Assembly (NCBI GenBank): GCA_045640565.1
Contig: JAZUFG010000038.1
Location: 1 to 13,135, forward strand
Source: RGIG3159 sp045640565
GTDB taxonomy: Bacteria; Bacillota; Clostridia; Oscillospirales; Oscillospiraceae
Reading direction: 5' to 3'
DNA length: 13,135 nucleotides
The notes below the pieces were generated by a model that was given only the letters and a program-made list of their open reading frames with translations, was not told the origin of the DNA and ran no database searches. Position 1 is the stretch's first letter. Every line of letters begins with the position of its first letter. This document shows, piece after piece, positions 7,488 through 13,135 of the stretch. The position numbers were made by a program, and so were the translations under genes.

Positions 7488-7516
7488 TTGCGGGAAGCCG
7501 GTATTTATGATAGTAT
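7488..7516 (+). promoter_or_regulatory. weak candidate promoter for the exonuclease gene
   Basis: TTGCGG (7488-7493) and TAGTAT (7511-7516) are 17 nt apart. The -10 is preceded by TGA, an extended -10 pattern. The -35 match is poor. The site falls in the 114-nt gap after the LysR gene. Confidence 0.3.
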
Positions 7517-7552
7517 TACCCGGTAAGTTTTGAGAGAGTGAGTTTACCGTTT

Positions 7553-8605
7553 ATGCAGCTCATTGTGCTGGACATGGAATGGAACCAGGCATATCCCGGT
7601 TCCCGTGCAGCAATTAAATATCCGGATCTTCATGGAGAAATAATCCAGATCGGTGCCGTCAAACTGAACCCGGATTTTACCCCGGGGGATGAGTTTCAAA
7701 AACTGGTTTATCCCAGCTTTATGCCCCATCTGAGCAAGCGGGTAGCCAAACTGACCGGCATCACAGAGGACAGTCTTCATGAAAACGGTCTCCCCTTCCC
7801 CTTGATCATTCAAGCCTTTCTAAAGTGGTGCGGAGAGGACTTTGCCCTCCTGACCTGGGGTTATGATGATATTCCCATTTTGCGGGAAAATCTAAAAGAA
7901 CACCGGTTAAAAGATGATTGGACCGACAAATGGTTTAACCTCCAGTTGATTTTTAATGCGCAGACAGATGGCTCCTCCACGCAGAAAGCGCTCTCCACTG
8001 CCATGGACTTTTACGGTATTGAAGCCTCCCGCCCTGCCCATGATGCTTTGGGGGATGCCTACCATACTGCCCTTCTCTGCAGCAAATTGGACATGACAAA
8101 GGGAATTGCCGAATATGGAAAAGCTCGGAAAAAGGCAGAAAACGATACAGGAAATATTCCCGGCTGTCTCCAGCGGAGCGTTTTCCATTGCTATGAAAGC
8201 AAGGATGCGGCCCTGAAAGGGCTTATGGGTGAGTATAACCTCTGCCCCAAATGCGGCACACGAATGAAGGCTCGGACCTGGTTCTCCCAGCCCGGACGCC
8301 GTTACATGAATATGATGACCTGTCCCCGCCACGGAGAATTCATGGTCCGTCTCCGGATGACCTCTGCAGAGGACGGCGGCCTGAAGGTTGTTCGCTTAGT
8401 CTATGCGGGAGATTCCGAGGCAGCTGCCTCCTACCGTGCCCGTGAAGATGTTTATATCACAGCTAAGGCTCAGGCCGCACCAAAAACGAAAACGCCAAAG
8501 ACCGGGACGAAAGCTACAAGCCCCTCTGCAAGAAAAGAGGAAAACAAGCGCTTCCGTTTCTTCCGTTTTGCCCGGTGGCGCAAAAAAAAGCCAAAAGAAC
8601 AGTAA
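7553..8605 (+). CDS. DEDDh 3'-5' exonuclease with zinc-ribbon-like and basic C-terminal extension
   Basis: A 350-residue protein. Residues 1-185 form an RNase T/DNA polymerase III epsilon-type exonuclease fold: motif I D7-x-E9 (LDMEW), motif II around D105/D106 (WGYDD), and motif III H163 and D168 (HDALGDAYHT), the DEDDh pattern for two-metal 3'-5' hydrolysis of DNA or RNA. A second part (about 228-285) has C231-x2-C234 and C257-x2-H260, a zinc-ribbon-like pattern. The tail (305-350) is low-complexity and rich in K, R, T and P, likely disordered and nucleic-acid binding. The family resembles KapD/ExoD-type exonucleases common in clostridia. The ATG at 7553 is chosen over the GTG at 7538 because LIVLDMEW starts the first strand; the upstream GTGAG is a weak ribosome binding site. 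The natural substrate is not known. Confidence 0.87.
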   Translation: MQLIVLDMEWNQAYPGSRAAIKYPDLHGEIIQIGAVKLNPDFTPGDEFQKLVYPSFMPHLSKRVAKLTGITEDSLHENGLPFPLIIQAFLKWCGEDFALLTWGYDDIPILRENLKEHRLKDDWTDKWFNLQLIFNAQTDGSSTQKALSTAMDFYGIEASRPAHDALGDAYHTALLCSKLDMTKGIAEYGKARKKAENDTGNIPGCLQRSVFHCYESKDAALKGLMGEYNLCPKCGTRMKARTWFSQPGRRYMNMMTCPRHGEFMVRLRMTSAEDGGLKVVRLVYAGDSEAAASYRAREDVYITAKAQAAPKTKTPKTGTKATSPSARKEENKRFRFFRFARWRKKKPKEQ

Positions 8606-8686
8606 CTTATGTTTATGTACCCTCTTTTCCCTGCCGGGAAGGGGCTGGTGCAGCTTTTTAGTCGGCATAATAACTGCTGCGTATGA

Positions 8687-9736
8687 ATGCCTATGGATTA
8701 TTTAACCGATTTCCCCGGTCTTGACCGTTTCCCGGAGCTTCTGCTCCCTTGGTTTTCTGTCCATCGCCGGGATTTGCCCTGGCGTGCAGATCGAGACCCC
8801 TATCATGTCTGGCTCTCCGAGATCATGCTGCAGCAGACCCGCATTGAGGCAGTATTGGGCTATTATAAGCGTTTTTTGGACGCTCTCCCGGACCTTGCTT
8901 CCCTTGCGAATTGCGGTGAGGATCGCCTTTTAAAGCTTTGGGAAGGCCTTGGCTACTACTCCCGGGCAAGGAATCTGCAAAAAGCTGCAAAGATCATCAT
9001 GGATCAGGGCGGAGTTTTCCCGAACCGTTATGAGGAACTTCGTGCTCTCCCCGGCATAGGAGACTATACTGCCGGTGCAATTGCTTCTATTTCTTTCGGT
9101 CTTCCCTGTCCCGCTGTGGATGGAAATGTTCTCCGAGTGGTCAGTCGGGTCTGCAATTGGGAAGCCCCTGTCACAAGACCTGAGAGCAAAAGAGCCCTTT
9201 GTGAAGCTTTGAAGTCCGTCTATCCCGTTGACCAAGCCGGAGAGTTTACGCAAGCCCTTATGGAAATCGGAGAGGTCCTATGCATTCCAAATGGAATTCC
9301 GAACTGTGAGACTTGTCCCCTGCGGGAGCTTTGCCTTTCCCGGAACGGAGAAAAATGGAAGCTGCTCCCTGTGAAAGAGGCAAAAAAGCCGCGGCGAATA
9401 GAGGAGAAAACCGTTTTTCTCCTTCACTGCGGAGACAGGATAGCTCTTCGGAAGCGGGATGACCGCGGGCTGTTGGCAGGCCTTTGGGAATTTCCCAATG
9501 AACCGGGGATTCTTTCCATGACAGAAGCCCTGGCTTTTGCCGAAAAATGGAGCTGCCGGCCTCTCGGTCCGGAGAAAACCGTGGCCGCCAAGCATATCTT
9601 CACCCATGTGGAATGGCGGATGACCGGACATTATCTTGCCTGCCGCAAAGAAGCCGATGGCTTTGTATGGGCAGACAAAGAAGAACTTGAGCACGTTTAT
9701 TCGCTGCCAACGGCTTTTAAGAAACTGTTGGATTGA
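8687..9736 (+). CDS. mutY: A/G-specific adenine glycosylase MutY
   Basis: A 349-residue base-excision repair enzyme that removes adenine mispaired with 8-oxoguanine. The HhH-GPD domain shows catalytic E45 (SEIMLQQTR), the helix-hairpin-helix LPGIGDYTAG (121-130) and catalytic D145 (VDGNVLRV). The 4Fe-4S ligands are C199, C207, C210 and C216, with seven rather than six residues between the first two. The C-terminal part (about 230-345) is the NUDIX-like 8-oxoguanine recognition domain; FTHVEW fits its F-S-H loop. Length matches the family. The start may be ATG 8687 or the in-frame ATG 8693; neither has a convincing ribosome binding site, so either leaderless-like or low-level translation is possible. 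It is followed by a hairpin terminator. Confidence 0.95.
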   Translation: MPMDYLTDFPGLDRFPELLLPWFSVHRRDLPWRADRDPYHVWLSEIMLQQTRIEAVLGYYKRFLDALPDLASLANCGEDRLLKLWEGLGYYSRARNLQKAAKIIMDQGGVFPNRYEELRALPGIGDYTAGAIASISFGLPCPAVDGNVLRVVSRVCNWEAPVTRPESKRALCEALKSVYPVDQAGEFTQALMEIGEVLCIPNGIPNCETCPLRELCLSRNGEKWKLLPVKEAKKPRRIEEKTVFLLHCGDRIALRKRDDRGLLAGLWEFPNEPGILSMTEALAFAEKWSCRPLGPEKTVAAKHIFTHVEWRMTGHYLACRKEADGFVWADKEELEHVYSLPTAFKKLLD

Positions 9737-9744
9737 AGATCCCT

Positions 9745-9775
9745 CTGTCAGCCTTTGCTGACAGCTTTCTCTTTT
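9745..9775 (+). terminator. probable rho-independent terminator after mutY
   Basis: Perfect 8-bp stem CTGTCAGC/GCTGACAG (9745-9752 and 9757-9764) with a 4-nt loop, followed by the pyrimidine-rich CTTTCTCTTTT. The T tract is interrupted, so efficiency is uncertain. Confidence 0.65.
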
Positions 9776-9800
9776 GCAGAAAGGCCTCAGGGAAGAAAAT

Positions 9801-9805
9801 GGAGG
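9801..9805 (+). promoter_or_regulatory. ribosome binding site that decides the permease start
   Basis: GGAGG lies 10 nt upstream of the ATG at 9816. The longer reading from 9774 would start inside the terminator T tract, place this site inside the gene, and add a charged 14-residue leader before the first membrane helix. Confidence 0.7.
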
Positions 9806-9815
9806 CATATTGCGT

Positions 9816-10775
9816 ATGCTTCAGACCTTTACAATTACTCTGGTACAAATGCTGCGGCTCTTTGCCCTGATGGCAATCGGCTTCCTCCTGAACCGCTGCC
9901 ATATCATATCCAAAGAATGCGGTTCCGGACTTTCAAAGCTGACTGTGGTTTTCTTTGCGCCTGCTCTGGTCTTCTATACCTTCATCGTGCAGTGTACGAA
10001 AGCCAATCTAAGCCAGAATTTTTCTTATGTGATTTACGGCTTCGTCATCCTCATGCTGGGCACGGTAGCCACCTCCTATCCTCTCTGCAACTTTTTTACC
10101 AAAGATCCTTATCAAAAGAGCATCTACCGTTATGCCATCGCCATGCCGAATACCGGAGGCTTTGCCACACCCCTTGTGTTGGCTTTCTTCGGAATTGAGG
10201 GCAATTTTCTGAAAACGCTCTTCCTGTTCACCGCCACCATCATCACATATACCTGGGGAACTGCGCAGCTGATTCCATCCGGAAGACCCGGAATTCGAGG
10301 TATGCTCAAGCGCTTTTTAGAGCCTAATTTTGTTGCACTTGTGATCGGCGCGATCCTGGGTCTGGCAGGTGGGAATAATTGGATTCCGAAAATTATTCTG
10401 GATAATATTTCCTTCTTTGGGGACTGCTATGTGCCCTTCTCTCTTCTGGTCGTGGGTTTCTGCATCGGAGATTTTAATCTGAAGGAAATCGCGCCAAACT
10501 TCAAAACACTCGGCTTTACCGTTATGCGGATGGTCTGCTTCCCCTTGGTCTTTATTTTCGGCCTTTATCTGGTTCATGCCCCGCGCATGGTCATTCTTTT
10601 GGCAGCCCTCGCCTTCTCCAGCCCATGCGGAATGAATACCGTCGTCTTCCCTATGGCTTACGGAAAAGATTGCCGAGAGGGATCCCGCCTGGTAGTATTC
10701 ACATCCCTCATGGCTGTTGTCATTATGCCCTTGATCTATTCCATTGCCATTGCCCTGGTAGGTGAAGTCATTTAA
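9816..10775 (+). CDS. AEC family transporter (auxin efflux carrier/malate permease-like)
   Basis: A 319-residue polytopic membrane protein with about ten hydrophobic segments in two blocks of roughly five, starting at the very N-terminus (MLQTFTITLVQMLRLFALMAIGFLL). The second half contains PNFVALVIGAILGL and the conserved late segment PCGMNTVVFPMAYGKD. The AEC family includes bacterial malate/malonate and other organic-acid carriers as well as plant auxin carriers; substrate cannot be read from sequence. It is bounded by terminators on both sides and appears to be a single-gene unit. I see no strong promoter in the short gap before it. A link to the upstream catabolic operon is not indicated. 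Confidence 0.9.
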   Translation: MLQTFTITLVQMLRLFALMAIGFLLNRCHIISKECGSGLSKLTVVFFAPALVFYTFIVQCTKANLSQNFSYVIYGFVILMLGTVATSYPLCNFFTKDPYQKSIYRYAIAMPNTGGFATPLVLAFFGIEGNFLKTLFLFTATIITYTWGTAQLIPSGRPGIRGMLKRFLEPNFVALVIGAILGLAGGNNWIPKIILDNISFFGDCYVPFSLLVVGFCIGDFNLKEIAPNFKTLGFTVMRMVCFPLVFIFGLYLVHAPRMVILLAALAFSSPCGMNTVVFPMAYGKDCREGSRLVVFTSLMAVVIMPLIYSIAIALVGEVI

Positions 10776-10786
10776 ACAAATTACCG

Positions 10787-10825
10787 AAATCCCGCCGATG
10801 AAACAATCATTGGCGGGATTTTTTT
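10787..10825 (+). terminator. rho-independent terminator after the AEC permease gene
   Basis: Perfect 10-bp stem AAATCCCGCC/GGCGGGATTT (10787-10796 and 10812-10821) with a 15-nt loop, running into seven T residues (10819-10825). It starts 11 nt after the stop codon. Confidence 0.92.
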
Positions 10826-11291
10826 AACTTTCATGCAGTCAGATTTCTCCGAATGAAGGCGTTTCTTGCCTTTTATCTTCCTTCGCTCGGTATATATTTC
10901 GCATTATGTGCAGTATTCTCGCATAATTTGCGTAAATATATTGCCATCTGTGAAATAATAGCAAATAGCGCGTATTTATATATATTATTACGCATATAAT
11001 GTTTCAATATCATAAATATTGCGATTATTATATTAATATTTGCGTATTTATTTACAGATTACATTATTTTATTGTTATATTATTACTAATTTCACATTAT
11101 CTGTGATAAAATAAATTATATTCCTTCTTTTCTATGTTAAAATCGCTATATATACTCGCATACTATATTTATTATCGCAGTTAATGTGCTTATAAATAAT
11201 TATCTGCGATTTTTTATATATTTCTACATATTCTTTATCTTATTTCGCATATTTTTATGCTATTACATAATATTTGTGTATATTTAAATTA

Positions 11292-11322
11292 TTCCGTGAA
11301 ATATTATCATTATTTCACGGAA
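11292..11322. repeat. 12-bp-arm inverted repeat
   Basis: TTCCGTGAAATA (11292-11303) and TATTTCACGGAA (11311-11322) are exact reverse complements around a 7-nt loop. No T run follows on either strand of the kind needed for a classical terminator. Confidence 0.85.
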
Positions 11323-11336
11323 AATGTACTTGTATT

Positions 11337-11371
11337 ATTGTAATAATCGCATACTATGCGATTATTACAAT
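11337..11371. repeat. perfect 17-bp-arm palindrome
   Basis: Left arm ATTGTAATAATCGCATA (11337-11353), a single central C (11354), and an exactly complementary right arm (11355-11371). A one-base spacer gives almost no loop, so the site suits a dimeric DNA-binding protein or a cruciform better than an RNA hairpin. Confidence 0.9.
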
Positions 11372-11482
11372 GCTTTTGCGCATATTTCTGTGTTTATCAT
11401 GAAATCGTTGACTTATGCCATCATGTCTTCCCGATTCCTTATTTTCTTTCTTCCAGCATAAAAAAGATTTTTATCTCGATAC

Positions 11483-11512
11483 TTGCATATGGCAGTTTTC
11501 CTGTGCTATGAT
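11483..11512 (+). promoter_or_regulatory. predicted promoter of the ceramidase-like gene
   Basis: TTGCAT (11483-11488), an 18-nt spacer, and TATGAT (11507-11512) preceded by TGC, an extended -10. The start would fall near 11519, leaving a leader of about 14 nt that consists largely of the ribosome binding site. Confidence 0.6.
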
Positions 11513-11517
11513 GACAG

Positions 11518-11525
11518 AAAGGAGG
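11518..11525 (+). promoter_or_regulatory. strong ribosome binding site of the ceramidase-like gene
   Basis: AAAGGAGG is 7 nt upstream of the ATG at 11533 and fixes that start. It nearly coincides with the predicted transcription start, so the 5' end of the mRNA needs to begin at or before about 11518 for it to be fully used. Confidence 0.75.
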
Positions 11526-11532
11526 GATTTTC

Positions 11533-13068
11533 ATGGCAATAATGAGCATTGGTTGGGCAGAAGAAAATATAACGCCTAATAAACGCATATCCCTGCACGG
11601 ACAGTTTGCAGAGCGAATTTCCGAATGGGTTGAAAAGCCCTTGACAGCAACTGCTTTAGCCGTTGAATGCGGCGGGGATCAAATGGTCATTGTGTCCTGT
11701 GACCTTGCGGGAACAAGTCATTGGCTGACACTGAAAGTAAGAGAACTTTTGAAAGATAATCAGGAGGGCTTGGACCCGGAAAAAGTTATTCTCTGTGCCA
11801 TTCACACTCATACCGGTTATGCCGCCGGATGGGGCTGGCGAACGATGGGAACCATCAACCCCATTGACAGCTGGAGAAATCTTCTTCTGGAATCTCTTCG
11901 CCCCGGCCAGCATTATGTGGAATCCGCACCTGTTTCTCAAAGCCCGGATATTGCAAGTCCAGAAGAGTGTTTGGAGATTGCTTCCTCCGGAATCGCTCGC
12001 GCCGCTCTCACTGCCTGGAAGTCCAGGAGGGCCGGTGCTTCCTTTGCCAACGCTTTTGACCGTGCTGCAATTGGCATGTGCCGCCGTGCGGATTACTCTG
12101 ACAATACCGCTCAAATGTGGGGGGACACCAATACCGCTGTTTTCTCTGAATTGGAAGGCGGAAATGATTCCGGTGTGGAGATGCTATTCTGTTTTGATGA
12201 TAAAAAGAATCTCTCCGGTATTGTTGTTAACCTGGCCTGCCCTGCCCAATGTGTACAGCACAGAAAGTTCGTCTCTCCGGACTTTTGGGGAGAAACAAAA
12301 AAGATTCTGCGGGAGCGCTTCGGTGAAAACCTTTTCATGCTGCCCCTTTGCTCGGCAGCAGGTGACCAGTGCCCGGTGGATCTGGTGCGCTGGGTGAATC
12401 CCGACAGTGATGTGAATGACCCGAACCTCAAGAGAAATCATCCTCCCATCCGGAAGGCCGATCCCTCTATGTTTGATTTGGAGGGGATGAAAAAAGCGGG
12501 AAGACGAGTTGCAAATGCGGTTTTTGATGCTTGGGATGACGGGGTGGGAATTCCTCAAGAGGATATCCGATTTGAACACCAGATTCACGAACTGCATCTT
12601 CCTATCCGCAAAGCAACCCTCAGCGAATATCAAGACGCCGCAAAGGGGCTGAAGGATTTTGTCCGCAGTCAGGAAGGTGACATCAATTTCAACGATGTGG
12701 CAATGCTGCAGAAATATCTGGGCATTCTCCAAAGATATGCTCTCCAAAAGAAGGTAGAGCTTCTGCCAACGGAGGTCCATATTATCCGCATGGGTTCCGT
12801 TGCCTTTGCTACAAACCCCTTTGAGCTTTTCCTGGACTATGGAAATCAAATAAAAGCAAGAGCTCTTTGTGAGCAGACCTTCCTGATTCAGTTGGCCTGC
12901 GGCGGAGAGGGCTATCTGCCCACCAAAAAGGCCGAGGAGCACGGACATTACTCCGGCTTTATTGCCTCCGGTCAATGCGGCCACGAGGGTGGAGATCTTC
13001 TTGTCCGGGAGACTCTGACATACATTAACGAGATGTTCCGAAATGACTACAAAATCTACGAGTGGTGA
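11533..13068 (+). CDS. neutral/alkaline ceramidase N-terminal-domain-like protein
   Basis: A 511-residue protein that resembles the catalytic domain of neutral/alkaline non-lysosomal ceramidases, zinc amidases of sphingolipid breakdown. Family-type segments in order are IGWAEENITP (6-15), HTHTG (91-95, a zinc-ligand motif), CPAQ followed by SPDFWGE (236-254), SAAGDQCP (274-281), a NPFELFLDYG segment (428-437) and GGEGYLPT (457-464). In the canonical enzyme a zinc-binding histidine is expected near the CPAQ segment; here the family H appears to be replaced, though H243 is close by. There is no signal peptide and no C-terminal immunoglobulin-like domain, unlike secreted ceramidases. The gene has its own promoter and terminator and no metabolic neighbour. 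Ceramide is unlikely to be a cytoplasmic substrate in such a bacterium; I would treat it as a hydrolase of unknown specificity. Confidence 0.78.
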   Translation: MAIMSIGWAEENITPNKRISLHGQFAERISEWVEKPLTATALAVECGGDQMVIVSCDLAGTSHWLTLKVRELLKDNQEGLDPEKVILCAIHTHTGYAAGWGWRTMGTINPIDSWRNLLLESLRPGQHYVESAPVSQSPDIASPEECLEIASSGIARAALTAWKSRRAGASFANAFDRAAIGMCRRADYSDNTAQMWGDTNTAVFSELEGGNDSGVEMLFCFDDKKNLSGIVVNLACPAQCVQHRKFVSPDFWGETKKILRERFGENLFMLPLCSAAGDQCPVDLVRWVNPDSDVNDPNLKRNHPPIRKADPSMFDLEGMKKAGRRVANAVFDAWDDGVGIPQEDIRFEHQIHELHLPIRKATLSEYQDAAKGLKDFVRSQEGDINFNDVAMLQKYLGILQRYALQKKVELLPTEVHIIRMGSVAFATNPFELFLDYGNQIKARALCEQTFLIQLACGGEGYLPTKKAEEHGHYSGFIASGQCGHEGGDLLVRETLTYINEMFRNDYKIYEW

Positions 13069-13083
13069 TAAGCGATAATCTGT

Positions 13084-13126
13084 AAAGAAGTCGGGCGTGG
13101 GCAGGAACCCCCCGGCCGCTTCTTTT
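13084..13126 (+). terminator. probable rho-independent terminator after the ceramidase-like gene
   Basis: AAAGAAG (13084-13090) and CGG (13092-13094) pair with CCG (13116-13118) and CTTCTTT (13119-13125), with one bulged T at 13091. The long inner loop can pair further through GGG and CCC. A short T run followed by CATTAT completes it. It begins 15 nt after the stop codon. Confidence 0.75.
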
Positions 13127-13135
13127 CATTATCCT

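Larger units (their letters stand above)
10826..11506. other. long non-coding AT-rich region rich in short inverted repeats
   Basis: No coding region is supported here. The core is very AT-rich: I counted 71 G or C bases in 10981-11340, about 20%, far below the flanking genes. Most of the G and C bases lie in GCG/CGC-containing words such as TCGCAT, TGCGTA and TGCGAT. Short dyads recur: CGCA-N5-TGCG (10920-10932), GCGTA-N14-TACGC (10970-10993), ATCGCAG-N23-CTGCGAT (11174-11210), GCATA-N4-TATGC (11247-11260), and the two larger ones listed separately. TCGCATACTAT occurs at 11156-11166 and 11347-11357; TGCGATTATTA at 11020-11030 and 11357-11367. It may be a regulatory or structured RNA region, a degenerate mobile-element remnant, or a nucleoid-protein binding island. 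I cannot choose between these. Confidence 0.6.

Noticed and set aside
8622..8643. Terminator after the exonuclease gene
   Set aside because: TTCCC/GGGAA with a 4-nt loop extends only by wobble pairs and no T run directly follows.
11091..11110. CRP-like site TCACA-N5-TGTGA
   Set aside because: The half sites are in the opposite order to a CRP site (TGTGA-N6-TCACA), and the dyad is only 5 bp per arm.
10891..11400. Replication origin or plasmid-type iteron array in the AT-rich island
   Set aside because: No convincing DnaA boxes (TTATNCACA) in array, no regular-length iterons, and no dnaA, rep or par genes nearby.
10891..11400. CRISPR array in the AT-rich island
   Set aside because: The repeated words are about 11 bp, irregularly spaced and of mixed orientation; there are no uniform repeats and spacers and no cas genes.
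12184..12984. Minus-strand open frame of 266 codons inside the ceramidase-like gene
   Set aside because: Antisense shadow without recognisable motifs or ribosome binding site.

Overview
This 13.1 kb window looks like chromosomal DNA of a clostridial Bacillota member. That is an inference from strong AGGAGG-type ribosome binding sites, promoters close to TTGACA/TATAAT, moderate G+C in the genes, and a DEDDh exonuclease with an added zinc-ribbon-like tail. The species cannot be named from this sequence. No rRNA, tRNA, CRISPR array, transposase or phage gene is visible.

Region 1 (about 33-6360, minus strand) is a compact five-gene catabolic operon. Transcribed from right to left it encodes a CoA-acylating aldehyde dehydrogenase resembling sulfoacetaldehyde dehydrogenase, an HMG-CoA lyase family enzyme, a Gfo/Idh/MocA oxidoreductase, a ThDP-dependent acetolactate-synthase-like enzyme, and a xylose-isomerase-like TIM-barrel protein. 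Gaps are 3, 12, 86 and 17 nt. The operon may continue past the left edge. A LysR regulator (6548-7438) is divergent from it, and the shared intergenic region holds a promoter for each direction plus a candidate regulator site. The set of enzyme types resembles myo-inositol catabolism (a dehydrogenase, an isomerase/dehydratase, a ThDP enzyme, an acyl-CoA-forming aldehyde dehydrogenase and an aldol-type lyase), but the lyase family differs and the substrate is unknown. This is the best candidate for an undescribed pathway in the window.

Region 2 (7553-10825, plus strand) holds three unrelated housekeeping or transport genes: a DEDDh exonuclease with a zinc-ribbon-like tail, the adenine glycosylase MutY, and an AEC-family permease. 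Hairpin terminators follow mutY and the permease gene.

Region 3 (10826-11506) is a long non-coding stretch. Its core is about 20% G+C and contains many small inverted repeats carrying GCG/CGC in their arms, including a perfect 17-bp-arm palindrome and a 12-bp-arm hairpin. Its function is unknown.

Region 4 (11507-13126, plus strand) is a single transcription unit with its own extended -10 promoter and terminator. It encodes a cytoplasmic-looking protein of the neutral/alkaline ceramidase N-terminal family with altered active-site positions.
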